A stretch of DNA of 64,000 nt from Streptomyces spiroverticillatus (GCA_014650415.1 BMUX01000011.1:1-64000), one strand, 5' to 3'. Counted from the stretch's first letter, positions 44,101 through 51,529 are shown. Numbers and translations are program-made. The notes: generated by a model from the letters alone, not told the origin.

Positions 44101-46369
44101 CTGGACCGGTGACGTCGCCAAGGGTGCGACCGTGACGGTGACCTACACGGTGACCGTCGGGAAGCCGCCCGCCGGTGACAAGAAGCTCACCAACGCGGTC
44201 GTCGGGCCGGAGGGCACCAACTGCCCGCCGGGGAGCGACGATCCCGACTGCTCGACCACCGGAGGGGTCGCACTTCTCGACCTGAAGAAGACCGCGAACC
44301 CGGCAGCCGCCAAGCCCGGCGACACCGTGACGTACACCGTGGTCGCGCGCAACGCGGGCACCGCGACGTACGAGGGAGCCTCCTTCGAGGACGACCTGAG
44401 TCAGGTGCTGGACAACGCCGCCTACAACGGCGACGCCAGGGCCGAAGGCGGCGGGACGGTCACCTACACCGCCCCCAAGCTGCGCTGGGCGCACGACCTG
44501 CCCGCCGGAGCCACCGTCACGGTCACCTACTCCGTCACCGTCAACAAGCCCGCCACCGGCGACAAGGAGCTGAAGAACGCGGTCACGGGTCCGGACGACT
44601 CGTCCTGCCCGCCCGGATCGACCGATCCCGACTGCGGCGAGGTCGTGCCTGTCGGCTCGATCGACATCCGCAAGACGGTCGCCCCGGCGGCTCCGAAGCC
44701 CGGTGAGAAGGTCACGTACACCGTGACCGTCACCAACACCGGGCGCACGGAGTACCGGGGGGCCACTTTCACGGACGACCTCAGTGGTGTGCTGGACGAC
44801 GCCACGTACGGGGAGGACGCCACGGCGGACTCCGGGAACGTCGTCTATGCGCGGCCCAAGCTCACCTGGAACGGTGACGTGGCCGTGGGGAAGACCGTCA
44901 CGGTGGTCTACAGCGTCACCGTCGGGAAGCCCCCGGCCGGTGACAAGGTGCTGAAGAACGCTGTCACCGGTCCCGGTGACTCGAATTGCCCGCCGGACTC
45001 CACCGACCCCGAGTGCTCGACCAGCGAACCGGTGCCGGTGCTCACGGTCAAGAAGAGCGGCGACACGCGTGAGGCCGCCAAGGGCGACAGGGTGACGTAC
45101 ACGCTGGTTGTGGAGAACACCGGTGACGTGGATGCCACTGGTGTTGTCGTCAGTGACGACCTGAGCGGTGTGCTGGACGACGCCACGTGGGACGACACCG
45201 CGCGCGCCGATGTCGGTGCCGTGGAGTTCGTGGCGCCGAAGCTGACGTGGACCGGTGATCTCCGCAAGGGGCAGCGGGCCGTCATCAGCTATACCGTCAC
45301 CGTCACTCTGGAGGGGGACGAGACGCTGTTGAACACGGTCGTCGCCCCCGGCACCAACTGCGAGGAGGGTTCCGACGACCCCGACTGCACCTTCGTCATC
45401 CCGCCGGTTCCGCCGGACGACGAGAACAAGAGGATCGAGGTCGTCAAGAGCGCGACGCCGTCGCCGGTGAAGGCGGGCGGCAAGGTGACGTACACCCTGG
45501 TGATCCGCAACACGGGTGACGGGGTCTACGAGGACGCGCTCGTCGCCGACGACCTGAGCGGTGTGCTGGACGACGCGACGTACAACGGTGACGCTCAGGC
45601 GTCCGCCGGGGCCGTCGCCTTCCAGACGCCGCGGCTGATCTGGACCGGCCGCCTGGCGGTCGGGGCGTCCGTGACGGTGCGGTACTCGGTCACCGTGGGG
45701 GAGCCTGCCAAGGGTGACCAGAAGCTGCGGAACGTCGTCGACGGGGGTGAGAAGTCGAACTGTCCGGAGGGGGCTGCTGATCCGCGGTGTTCCACGGTCA
45801 CGCCGATCACTCCGGTCGAGCCTCCGGTGGAGCCGCCCGTACGGAAGCTGGAGATCCGCAAGACGGCGACGCCGCACAAGGTGAAGCCCGGGGGCGTGGT
45901 GACCTTCACCATCACCGCGCGCAACACCGGGACGGCGCCCTACGAGGCGGCCACCTTCACCGACGACCTGCGGCGGGTGCTGGACGACGCCTCGTACAAC
46001 GGGGACGCGCGGGCCACCGTCGGTGCGGTGCGGCTGGTCGGGGACCGGCTGGTGTGGCGGGGGCCGCTCGGGGCCGGGAAGACGGTCCGGGTGACGTTCT
46101 CAGTCACGGTGCGGCCGGTGCTCAAGGGGGACGGGCGGCTGCGGAACGTCGTCACCGGGGCCGGCAGCAATTGCCGGACCGGGGAGGAGGCGGGGTGCAG
46201 CACGACTCCGGAGGTCGTTCCGCCGTGGCCGAAGAAGGTGAAGCCGCACGGCAAGGCGGCGTTCCTGCCGCTCACCGGGAGTGAGGGTGTCTGGGGGATG
46301 GGGGGCGGTGCTGCGGTGCTGCTGGTGACCGGGGGAGGGCTGGTGATGGCCTCGCGGAGGCGCGGCTGA
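38162..46369 (+). CDS. Giant cell-surface protein with DUF11-like repeats and LPLTG anchor
   Basis: A 2,735-aa predicted cell-wall-anchored protein. A long basic signal peptide ends near PAYA-AD (about residue 48). An N-terminal domain of about 290 residues (50-335) has propeller-like segments such as GLGADPARGKLFG and LYGMAWHKDAIYVG. Eighteen DUF11-like repeats of about 128 residues follow. Each contains GDKVTYTV, a DDL(S/T)GVLDDA(T/S) block and, near the end in most, NCPP-x-STDP-x-C with two cysteines. The C-terminus is LPLTG (2702-2706), a hydrophobic helix and RRRG, a sortase signal. I chose GTG 38162 with GAGGAG 4 bases upstream. No sortase is in the window. The role may be adhesion or a surface layer. 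Confidence 0.9.
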   Translation: MVRSRHDGTRTPPRSGRLGRAIGQWARKTLVGTVALGLVGLSPLPAYAADYPLQSDPSAEIDCDRLYYSNYLSGSQFDNDASGEPVITNRVISRRPSGSSLPAYWSTSMAAGRDPDTGKPALFYANYTTSNRTLYKHVQGTWQATDAIADGEQRPLPPGYNWGGLGADPARGKLFGAENLTYTKQFFSMDLKTGASKVFRPTAADPKDTVWPSYASVPDIFVDSDGFPYMGAYSGSTTYVYRIDVEAETATRVLQITGPGAQGGSLYGMAWHKDAIYVGNYSGQLYKVDPTTGASTAVSNAGYVERNRTGSPTSENGGSWPITDLASCDVAPPLVPTLKVSKSASVNGVPAGRAKPGDKVTYTVKLENTSTLDYTGATASDDLTQVLANATYNDDATAKDDTGAETGTFSAKPPPALAWNGTVKAGKTVTLTYSVTVKDEVADGAELRNTVTGNDDTNCKSGSTDPDCGTVVPLDDKPKVVVVKTSAPASVKPGEKVTYTITLTNPSRADYPAAKVEDDLTGVIGAATYNNDAAAKDGTGAALTAPAYAEPKLSWTGPVKAGGKVVITYTATVRKPVPAGKTTLRNAVTTDIPGQCPPDSTDPECGTVTPVAQLKIAKSSSPRSPKAGDKVTYTVTLTNDGDADWAGATTSDDLTDVVDDATYNSDAKATTSGTNTATQPSYDPDTKKLTWSGTVAKGSTVTITYTVTVNNPPGGNKRLSNAVVGPDGSSCEPGSTDPDCNDENPVSGLKIKKTASKTDAGPGDTITYTVTAENTGGAVAKAVTLADDLTGVVDDATYNNDAKTTTGGTNTATQPSYDTATKKLTWTGDIAAGTTVTMTYTVTVGKPPAGDKKLTNAVVGPEGSNCPPDSTDPDCTSVTPLGTIEIRKVADRTDAKPGDRITYTVTVRNTGEAAYKGASFTDDLTGVLDDATWDDNASSDSGTASFDAGTKKLTWTGDVAKGATVTVRYSVTVGKPPAGDKKLKNAVVGPEGSNCPPDSTAPECGTETPLGSIEIRKAADRTDAKPGDKITYTVTVRNTGAAAYKGATFTDDLTGVLDDAAWDDKVTADGGTATFDAAGKKLSWTGDVAAGATVTVTYTVTVGKPPAGDKKLKNAVVGPDDSNCPPDSTAPECGTETPVGAIEIRKTADRTDAKPGERITYTVTVRNTGAGHYKGATFADDLSGVLDDATWDDSVSAGSGTASFDAAAKKLTWTGDVAAGATVTVTYTVTVGKPPAGDKKLKNAVVGPEGSNCPPDSTAPECGTETPVGSIEIRKVSDRKDVKPGEKITYTVTVRNTGAGDYKGATFTDDLSGVLDDAAWDDKVTADGGTATFDAGGKKLSWSGDVAAGATVTVTYSVTVGKPPAGDKVLKNAVTGPGDSNCPPDSTDPECTSVTPVSAVEVRKAADRKDAKPGDKVTYTVTVRNTGAGDYKGATFADDLSGVLDDATWDDSVSAGSGTASFDAAAKKLTWTGDVAAGATVTVTYSVTVGKPPAGDKKLTNVLVGGDNCPPGSTDPECGTVTPVGAVEVRKAVDRTDAKPGDKVTYTVTVRNTGAGDYKGATFTDDLSGVLDDAAWDDNVSAGSGSATFDATAKKLSWSGDVAAGATVTVTYSVTVGKPPAGDKVLKNAVVGPEGSTCPPGSTEPECGTVTPVAALVVKKSGGPENPKVGDTVTYTVTVENTGGAEYKGASFEDDLTDVLDDASWGDSARADVGDVTFAAPRLTWTGDLRKGEKATVTYTVVVTNAGDKYLRNVVSSEGSNCEQGSDDPDCREILPRPGLEIRKSVQPADAKPGDTVTYTVKVRNTSADADYTGASFLDDLRGVLDDASWADRVTKTSGETAFDAGAKSFRWSGDVARGTTVTVTYQVVVGKPPAGDKVLKNAVVGPEDSTCPPGSTDPACGTVTPLGVVEIKKTSAPKDAKAGEKVTYTVTVRNTGAGDYKGATFTDDLSGVLDDATWDDSVRAGSGTASFDAASKKLTWTGDVAKGATVTVTYTVTVGKPPAGDKKLTNAVVGPEGTNCPPGSDDPDCSTTGGVALLDLKKTANPAAAKPGDTVTYTVVARNAGTATYEGASFEDDLSQVLDNAAYNGDARAEGGGTVTYTAPKLRWAHDLPAGATVTVTYSVTVNKPATGDKELKNAVTGPDDSSCPPGSTDPDCGEVVPVGSIDIRKTVAPAAPKPGEKVTYTVTVTNTGRTEYRGATFTDDLSGVLDDATYGEDATADSGNVVYARPKLTWNGDVAVGKTVTVVYSVTVGKPPAGDKVLKNAVTGPGDSNCPPDSTDPECSTSEPVPVLTVKKSGDTREAAKGDRVTYTLVVENTGDVDATGVVVSDDLSGVLDDATWDDTARADVGAVEFVAPKLTWTGDLRKGQRAVISYTVTVTLEGDETLLNTVVAPGTNCEEGSDDPDCTFVIPPVPPDDENKRIEVVKSATPSPVKAGGKVTYTLVIRNTGDGVYEDALVADDLSGVLDDATYNGDAQASAGAVAFQTPRLIWTGRLAVGASVTVRYSVTVGEPAKGDQKLRNVVDGGEKSNCPEGAADPRCSTVTPITPVEPPVEPPVRKLEIRKTATPHKVKPGGVVTFTITARNTGTAPYEAATFTDDLRRVLDDASYNGDARATVGAVRLVGDRLVWRGPLGAGKTVRVTFSVTVRPVLKGDGRLRNVVTGAGSNCRTGEEAGCSTTPEVVPPWPKKVKPHGKAAFLPLTGSEGVWGMGGGAAVLLVTGGGLVMASRRRG
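39170..46197 (+). repeat. Array of 18 in-frame repeats of about 385 bp
   Basis: Repeat starts lie near 39170, 39590, 40000, 40402, 40805, 41192, 41580, 41967, 42352, 42733, 43117, 43496, 43884, 44270, 44654, 45033, 45427 and 45844. The central units are nearly identical in DNA while the outer ones have diverged. One 93-bp block is identical at 42242-42334 and 44924-45016. Confidence 0.9.
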
Positions 46370-46393
46370 GGGTGAGGGATTGAGCGGTACGCG

Positions 46394-46430
46394 AAGGGGC
46401 CCCGGCGGTGAATGCCGCCGGGGCCCCTTT
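46394..46430 (+). terminator. Terminator of the surface-protein gene
   Basis: A 15-bp perfect stem (AAGGGGCCCCGGCGG / CCGCCGGGGCCCCTT) with a 6-base loop, then TTT, lies 25 bases after the stop codon. Confidence 0.9.
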
Positions 46431-46465
46431 GTGGTGGGGCGGGGGGTGTGGGGGCCGGCCGGTGC

Positions 46466-46617
46466 CGGTGGGTGCGGGCAGGGGGCGGAACCGGGGCGGG
46501 CCCGGATCGGGCGGGCCGCCCCCTTGCCCGCCCGTTCCGCCCCGGGGGGGGGCGGCCCCGCCGCCCAAGGGGGCTTGGCGGAAGTGGGGGGGGCGCCGCC
46601 CAAGGGGGCGGGGGAGG
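46466..46617 (-). repeat. GC-rich intergenic repeat, right copy (inverted)
   Basis: This is the inverted counterpart of 37575-37712, lying in the 354-base gap between the surface-protein gene and gatC. No gene is present in the gap; it holds this repeat, the terminator before it and a palindromic gatC promoter region after it. Confidence 0.75.
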
Positions 46618-46627
46618 AGCGCCGGCT

Positions 46628-46644
46628 GTTCCGTACGACGGAAC
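46628..46644. promoter_or_regulatory. Palindrome in the gatC promoter region
   Basis: GTTCCGT-ACG-ACGGAAC has 7-bp perfect arms. It lies 28 bases before a -10-like TAGGAT (46673-46678), so it would sit at or just upstream of the -35 region of the gatCAB operon. No binding protein is suggested by the sequence. Confidence 0.4.
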
Positions 46645-46723
46645 TGTTTCGCGGGCACACGACCGCGACCCATAGGATTGGGCCCAATAACCACACCGCA
46701 CATCAACCCCTGAGGATCGCTGC

Positions 46724-47020
46724 ATGCCTGGCATCACGCGCGAGGAGGTCGCACACCTCGCACGGCTGGCGCGTCTGGAGCTGAAGCCCGAAGAGCTTGA
46801 GCACTTCGCCGGTCAGCTCGACGACATCATCGGCGCGGTCGCCCGCGTCTCCGAGGTCGCCGACCAAGACGTACCGCCTACCTCCCACCCCCTGCCGCTG
46901 ACGAACGTCATGCGCAAGGACGAGGTACGCCCGTCGCTCACCCCCGAGCAGGCGCTCTCCGGCGCCCCGGCCCAGGAGCAGCAGCGTTTCAAGGTGCCGC
47001 AGATCCTGGGGGAGGACTAA
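46724..47020 (+). CDS. gatC: Asp-tRNA(Asn)/Glu-tRNA(Gln) amidotransferase subunit C
   Basis: A 98-aa subunit that stabilises the GatA-GatB complex, which makes Gln-tRNA (and Asn-tRNA) by amidating misacylated tRNA. The N-terminal ITREEVAHLARLARLEL and the C-terminal V-x-RKDEVRPSLTPEQAL blocks are typical. The ATG at 46724 has GAGGAT upstream. It is 5 bases before gatA. Confidence 0.96.
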   Translation: MPGITREEVAHLARLARLELKPEELEHFAGQLDDIIGAVARVSEVADQDVPPTSHPLPLTNVMRKDEVRPSLTPEQALSGAPAQEQQRFKVPQILGED

Positions 47021-47025
47021 TCAGC

Positions 47026-48519
47026 ATGACTGAGATCATCAAGCTCACTGCGGCCCAGACGGCGGAGAAGATCGCTTCCGGCGAGCTCACCGCCGTCGAG
47101 GTCACCGAGGCCCACCTGGCCCGGATCGACGCCGTCGACGAGAAGGTGCACGCCTTCCTGCACGTCGACCGCGAGGGCGCCCTCGCGCAGGCCCGCGCCG
47201 TCGACGCCAAGCGCGCCAACGGCGAGAAGCTCGGCCCGCTGGCCGGCGTCCCGCTCGCGCTGAAGGACATCTTCACCACGGAGGGGATCCCCACCACCGT
47301 CGGTTCGAAGATCCTCGAAGGCTGGATCCCGCCGTACGACGCGACGCTCACCAAGCGCCTCAAGGCCGCCGACGTCGTCATCCTCGGCAAGACCAACATG
47401 GACGAGTTCGCCATGGGGTCCTCCACCGAGAACAGCGCGTACGGCCCGACCGGCAACCCCTGGGACCTCACCAAGATCCCCGGCGGCTCCGGCGGCGGCT
47501 CCTCCGCCGCCCTCGCCTCGTACGAGGCCCCGCTCGCCATCGGCACGGACACCGGCGGCTCCATCCGCCAGCCCGCCGCCGTCACCGGCACCGTCGGCGT
47601 CAAGCCCACGTACGGCGCGGTCTCCCGCTACGGCATGGTGGCCTTCAGCAGCAGCCTCGACCAGGGCGGCCCCTGCGCCCGTACGGTCCTGGACGCGGCG
47701 CTGCTGCACGAGGTCATCGCCGGGCACGACCCGCTCGACTCGACCTCCATCGACGCCCCGGTCCCGCCGGTCGTCGAGGCCGCCCGCAACGGCTCCGTCG
47801 ACGGCATGCGCGTCGGCATCGTCAAGCAGTTCCGCGGCGAGGGCTACCAGGCCGGTGTCCTCCAGCGCTTCGACGAGTCCGTCGAGCTGCTGAAGAAGCT
47901 CGGTGCCGAGATCGTCGAGCTGGACTGCCCGTCCTTCGACCTGGCGCTCTCCGCGTACTACCTGATCGCCCCCTCGGAGTGCTCCTCCAACCTGGCCCGC
48001 TTCGACGCCATGCGCTACGGCCTGCGGGTCGGCGACGACGGCACGAAGTCCGCCGAGGACGTCACGGCCCTGACCCGCGAAGCCGGATTCGGCGACGAGG
48101 TCAAGCGCCGCATCATCCTCGGTACGTACGCACTGAGCTCCGGCTACTACGACGCGTACTACGGCAGCGCCCAGAAGGTCCGCACGCTCATCACGCAGGA
48201 CTTCGAGAAGGCCTTCGAGCAGGTGGATGTGATCGTGTCTCCCACGACGCCCACCACCGCCTTCGCGATCGGCGAGCGTGCCGACGACCCGATGGCGATG
48301 TACCTCGCCGACCTGTGCACCATCCCGACGAACATGGCCGGCAACGCCGCCATGTCGCTGCCCTGCGGCCTCGCGCCGGAGGACAACATGCCGGTCGGGC
48401 TCCAGATCATTGCCCCCGCCCTGAAGGACGACCGTCTTTACAAGGTCGGCGCCGCTGTGGAAGCGGCCTTCGTGGAAAAGTGGGGGCACCACCTGCTTGA
48501 GGAGGCACCGTCGCTGTGA
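47026..48519 (+). CDS. gatA: Asp-tRNA(Asn)/Glu-tRNA(Gln) amidotransferase subunit A
   Basis: A 497-aa amidase-signature enzyme that releases ammonia from glutamine. The Ser-cisSer-Lys set is visible: Lys in GVPLALKDIFTT, the GGSGGGSSAALAS loop and the nucleophile region GTDTGGSIRQPAA. The ATG at 47026 has GGAGGA 9 bases upstream. Its stop overlaps the GTG start of the small gene that separates it from gatB. Confidence 0.97.
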   Translation: MTEIIKLTAAQTAEKIASGELTAVEVTEAHLARIDAVDEKVHAFLHVDREGALAQARAVDAKRANGEKLGPLAGVPLALKDIFTTEGIPTTVGSKILEGWIPPYDATLTKRLKAADVVILGKTNMDEFAMGSSTENSAYGPTGNPWDLTKIPGGSGGGSSAALASYEAPLAIGTDTGGSIRQPAAVTGTVGVKPTYGAVSRYGMVAFSSSLDQGGPCARTVLDAALLHEVIAGHDPLDSTSIDAPVPPVVEAARNGSVDGMRVGIVKQFRGEGYQAGVLQRFDESVELLKKLGAEIVELDCPSFDLALSAYYLIAPSECSSNLARFDAMRYGLRVGDDGTKSAEDVTALTREAGFGDEVKRRIILGTYALSSGYYDAYYGSAQKVRTLITQDFEKAFEQVDVIVSPTTPTTAFAIGERADDPMAMYLADLCTIPTNMAGNAAMSLPCGLAPEDNMPVGLQIIAPALKDDRLYKVGAAVEAAFVEKWGHHLLEEAPSL

Positions 48520-48755
48520 GCACACTCGCCAAGGCCAAGGGCTTCAAGAAGTCCCGCACCGGTACGTACCTGTCCATCGGCACCACCGCGTTCGGCGCGC
48601 TGAGCGTGATCAAGCAGGCCCGCAAGGCCCGCACCGAGAACGACACGCTCCAGCTCATCGACGCCGTCGTCTCCGCCGCCGCCATCGCCACCGGCGTCGC
48701 CATCCTCCTGCGGGAGCTGAAGCGCCTGGGCGACGACGACGTCCTGCTGGGCTGA
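48516..48755 (+). CDS. Small membrane protein inside the gatCAB operon
   Basis: A 79-aa protein with a basic N-terminus (MSTLAKAKGFKKSRTG), two hydrophobic segments (about 17-33 and 48-66) with a charged KQARKARTEND stretch between them, and an acidic end. The GTG at 48516 overlaps the gatA stop (GTGA), so it is translationally coupled, and gatB starts 16 bases after it. I recognise no family. Its fixed position suggests either a membrane link for the amidotransferase or an unrelated passenger. Confidence 0.8.
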   Translation: MSTLAKAKGFKKSRTGTYLSIGTTAFGALSVIKQARKARTENDTLQLIDAVVSAAAIATGVAILLRELKRLGDDDVLLG

Positions 48756-48771
48756 GAGGGAAAGTTTCACC

Positions 48772-50283
48772 GTGACTGTCACCACCGACCTCGTGTCCTA
48801 CGAGGACGCCCTCTCGGCGTACGACCCCGTCATGGGCCTCGAGGTCCACGTCGAGCTCGGCACCAAGACCAAGATGTTCTGCGGCTGCTCCACGGAGCTG
48901 GGCCAGGACGCGAACACCCAGACCTGCCCGACCTGTCTCGGCCTGCCCGGCGCCCTGCCGGTCGTCAACGAGATCGGCGTCGAGTCGGCCATCAAGATCG
49001 GCCTCGCGCTCAACTGCGAGATCGCCGAGTGGTGCCGCTTCGCCCGGAAGAACTACTTCTATCCGGACATGCCGAAGAACTTCCAGACCTCCCAGTACGA
49101 CGAGCCCATCGCCTTCAACGGCTACCTCGACGTACAGCTGGAGGACGGCGAGATCTTCCGCGTGGAGATCGAGCGCGCCCACATGGAGGAGGACACCGGC
49201 AAGTCGACGCACGTCGGCGGTGCCACCGGCCGCATCCAGGGCGCCTCGCACTCGCTGCTCGACTACAACCGCGCGGGCATCCCGCTCATCGAGATCGTCA
49301 CCAAGCCGATCGAGGGCGCGGGCGAGCGGGCCCCCGAGGTCGCCAAGGCGTACGTCGCCGAGCTGCGCGAGGTCATCAAGGCGCTCGGCGTCTCCGAGGC
49401 CCGCATGGACAAGGGCCAGATGCGCTGCGACGTCAACCTGTCGCTGCGCCCGCACGGCCGCGAGGAGTTCGGCACCCGCAGCGAGACGAAGAACGTCAAC
49501 TCGCTGCGCTCCGTCGAGCGCGCCGCCCGCTTCGAGATCCAGCGGCACGCCGCGGTCCTCAACAGCGGTGGCACGATCGTCCAGGAGACCCGCCACTTCC
49601 ACGAGGAAGACGGCTCGACGACGTCCGGTCGCATCAAGGACAACGCCGAGGACTACCGCTACTTCCCCGAGCCGGACCTCGTTCCGGTGGCCCCCGCACG
49701 CGAGTGGGTCGAGGAACTGCGCGCCGGTCTCCCGGAGATGCCGCGGGTTCGTCGCAACCGGCTCCGCGAGGAGTGGGGCGTCAACGAGCACGACATGCAG
49801 TCGATCCTCAACGCCGGTGCGGTCGACTCGATCGTCGCCACGATCGAGGCCGGAGCCGACTCCGCGTCCGCCCGCAAGTGGTGGATGGGCGAGCTGGCCC
49901 GCAACGCCAACGAGACGGGCCGCGCGATCGACGAGCTGCCGATGACCCCGGCGCAGGTGGCCCGCGTCACCGCTCTCGTCGCTTCCGGCGACCTGAACGA
50001 CAAGCTGGCCCGCCAGGTCATCGAGGGCGTCCTCGCAGGTGAGGGCGGCCCCGACGAGGTCGTCGAGAAGCGCGGCCTGAAGGTCGTCTCCGACGACGGC
50101 GCGCTCGGCGCGGCCGTCGACGAGGCCATCGCCGCCAACACGGCCATCGCGGACAAGATCCGCGGCGGCAAGGTCGCGGCGGCCGGTGCCCTGGTCGGCG
50201 CGGTCATGAAGACCACCCGGGGCCAGGCGGACGCGGCACGCGTGCGCGAGCTGATCCTGGAGAAGCTGGGCGTCGAGGGCTGA
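48772..50283 (+). CDS. gatB: Asp-tRNA(Asn)/Glu-tRNA(Gln) amidotransferase subunit B
   Basis: A 503-aa subunit that binds and activates the misacylated tRNA. The GLEVHVELGTKTKMFC start, the zinc-type cysteines (FCGC ... TCPTC), RKNYFYPDMPKNFQTSQY and the C-terminal tail domain (GALVGAVMKTTRGQAD) are present. The GTG at 48772 has GAGGGAAA about 9 bases upstream. A strong terminator follows. Confidence 0.97.
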   Translation: MTVTTDLVSYEDALSAYDPVMGLEVHVELGTKTKMFCGCSTELGQDANTQTCPTCLGLPGALPVVNEIGVESAIKIGLALNCEIAEWCRFARKNYFYPDMPKNFQTSQYDEPIAFNGYLDVQLEDGEIFRVEIERAHMEEDTGKSTHVGGATGRIQGASHSLLDYNRAGIPLIEIVTKPIEGAGERAPEVAKAYVAELREVIKALGVSEARMDKGQMRCDVNLSLRPHGREEFGTRSETKNVNSLRSVERAARFEIQRHAAVLNSGGTIVQETRHFHEEDGSTTSGRIKDNAEDYRYFPEPDLVPVAPAREWVEELRAGLPEMPRVRRNRLREEWGVNEHDMQSILNAGAVDSIVATIEAGADSASARKWWMGELARNANETGRAIDELPMTPAQVARVTALVASGDLNDKLARQVIEGVLAGEGGPDEVVEKRGLKVVSDDGALGAAVDEAIAANTAIADKIRGGKVAAAGALVGAVMKTTRGQADAARVRELILEKLGVEG

Positions 50284-50304
50284 CGCTCCGGTCGTACGCA
50301 AGTG

Positions 50305-50342
50305 AGGGGCCCCGGTCGAGATCCTGCGACCGGGGCCCCTTC
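50305..50342 (+). terminator. Terminator of the gatCAB operon
   Basis: A 14-bp perfect stem AGGGGCCCCGGTCG / CGACCGGGGCCCCT with an 8-base loop, followed by TT, lies 21 bases after the gatB stop. Its core resembles the terminator after the surface-protein gene. Confidence 0.9.
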
Positions 50343-50387
50343 ACGTACCGGTTGAACCATGCGCGCCGGTGCGGCGTCCTCACCAAG

Positions 50388-51413
50388 ATGACCAGTACGT
50401 ACGAGAACCACCGGGAACCCCCGGCGCGCGGCGCCCGGCCCGACGGCCGCCACTGGGGCGAGGACGCGCGCGGGCGCACCACCTGGCAGCGCGGCCGGCT
50501 GATCGGCCTGTGCGCGGTGCTGCTCGGGCTGCTTCCGGTCTTCCACGGTTACGTTCCCGACGCTCGCGGTCTCGGAAGCCTCGCGGAGACCTTCCTGCCC
50601 TGGCTGGGGCTGCTGATCCTGCCGTTGCTGCTGCTGGCCCGGCTGCGCAGGTCGGCCTTCGCGCTGCTGACGCTGGCGGTGCCGGTCATGGCATGGGCGG
50701 GACTGCTCGGCGGGGTCTACCTGGGCGGCTTCGACAACGGCGGCACCGGGGCGTACGGCTTCGGCGTCGTGCAGCACAACATCGCCGACGACAACCCCGA
50801 CCCGGCGGGCACCGTACGGGCGTTGGCGGCGGCCGGGCCGGAACTGATCGCCCTCCAGGAGGTCACCCCGGCGGCGCTCCCCGCGATCTCCGGCGTACTG
50901 GACAAGCAGTACCCGCATCACGCGGTGCACGGCACGGTCGGGCTCTGGTCCAAGTCCCCACTGCGGGACGTGCGCCCGCTCGACCTCAAGCCGGCGGGCA
51001 TCACACAGCCCTGGCAGCGCGGCCTGCGCGCCACCGCGTCCACCCCGGTCGGTCATGTAGCGGTGTACGTCGCCCACCTTCCGTCGGTACGGGCCGCCTG
51101 GCCGCAGGGCCTGAAGACGGGGTGGCGCAACGAGGCGGCGGTCAAGCTGGGGGCGGCGCTGGGGGACGAGCAGGTCGAACGGGTCGTGCTGCTCGGCGAC
51201 TTGAACGCCACGGCGGACGACCGGGGGCTCGACCCGGTGGTGGCCCGCATGGACGACACGGGCGGCGACGGGTTCGTGTTCAGCTGGCCGAGGAGGTTCC
51301 CGGTGGCGCGGCTGGACCACGTGATGGTCCGGGACGGGGTCGTCTCCCGGGTGGAGCGGCTCGCGGCCACCGGGAGCGATCATGTGCCGGTGTCGGCGTG
51401 GCTGAGGTTCTAG
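50388..51413 (+). CDS. Membrane-anchored endonuclease/exonuclease/phosphatase family protein
   Basis: A 341-aa protein. A charged N-terminus (about 45 residues) and three hydrophobic helices (about 45-115) precede an EEP-fold catalytic domain. That domain has VVQHNIADDNP, ALQEVTPAA (catalytic Glu), VAHLPS, LLGDLNATADD (metal and Asp/Asn) and ATGSDHVPVSAWL (catalytic His). The active site would face outside, as in related extracellular phosphodiesterase-like proteins. The substrate is unknown. The ATG at 50388 lacks a clear ribosome site; TTG 50352 is an alternative. Confidence 0.87.
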   Translation: MTSTYENHREPPARGARPDGRHWGEDARGRTTWQRGRLIGLCAVLLGLLPVFHGYVPDARGLGSLAETFLPWLGLLILPLLLLARLRRSAFALLTLAVPVMAWAGLLGGVYLGGFDNGGTGAYGFGVVQHNIADDNPDPAGTVRALAAAGPELIALQEVTPAALPAISGVLDKQYPHHAVHGTVGLWSKSPLRDVRPLDLKPAGITQPWQRGLRATASTPVGHVAVYVAHLPSVRAAWPQGLKTGWRNEAAVKLGAALGDEQVERVVLLGDLNATADDRGLDPVVARMDDTGGDGFVFSWPRRFPVARLDHVMVRDGVVSRVERLAATGSDHVPVSAWLRF

Positions 51414-51529
51414 GGAGGTGCGGGGCGGTGGGGGAACCCGTTAACCGGTGATCTTGCTCAGGTACTTCTCCGGGACACTCCCGCCCCGTACTTTCCGGGC
51501 AACGCCCCACTCACCCCGGGAGGACCACC

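Noticed and set aside
39170..46197. CRISPR-like or satellite DNA
   Set aside because: The roughly 385-bp repeats are in frame, coding, and have no short repeat-spacer structure.
51434..51460. Possible PHO box upstream of the phospholipase C gene
   Set aside because: Only one GTTAACC-like half-site is seen; a PhoP site needs at least two 11-bp direct repeats, and I could not align a second one.
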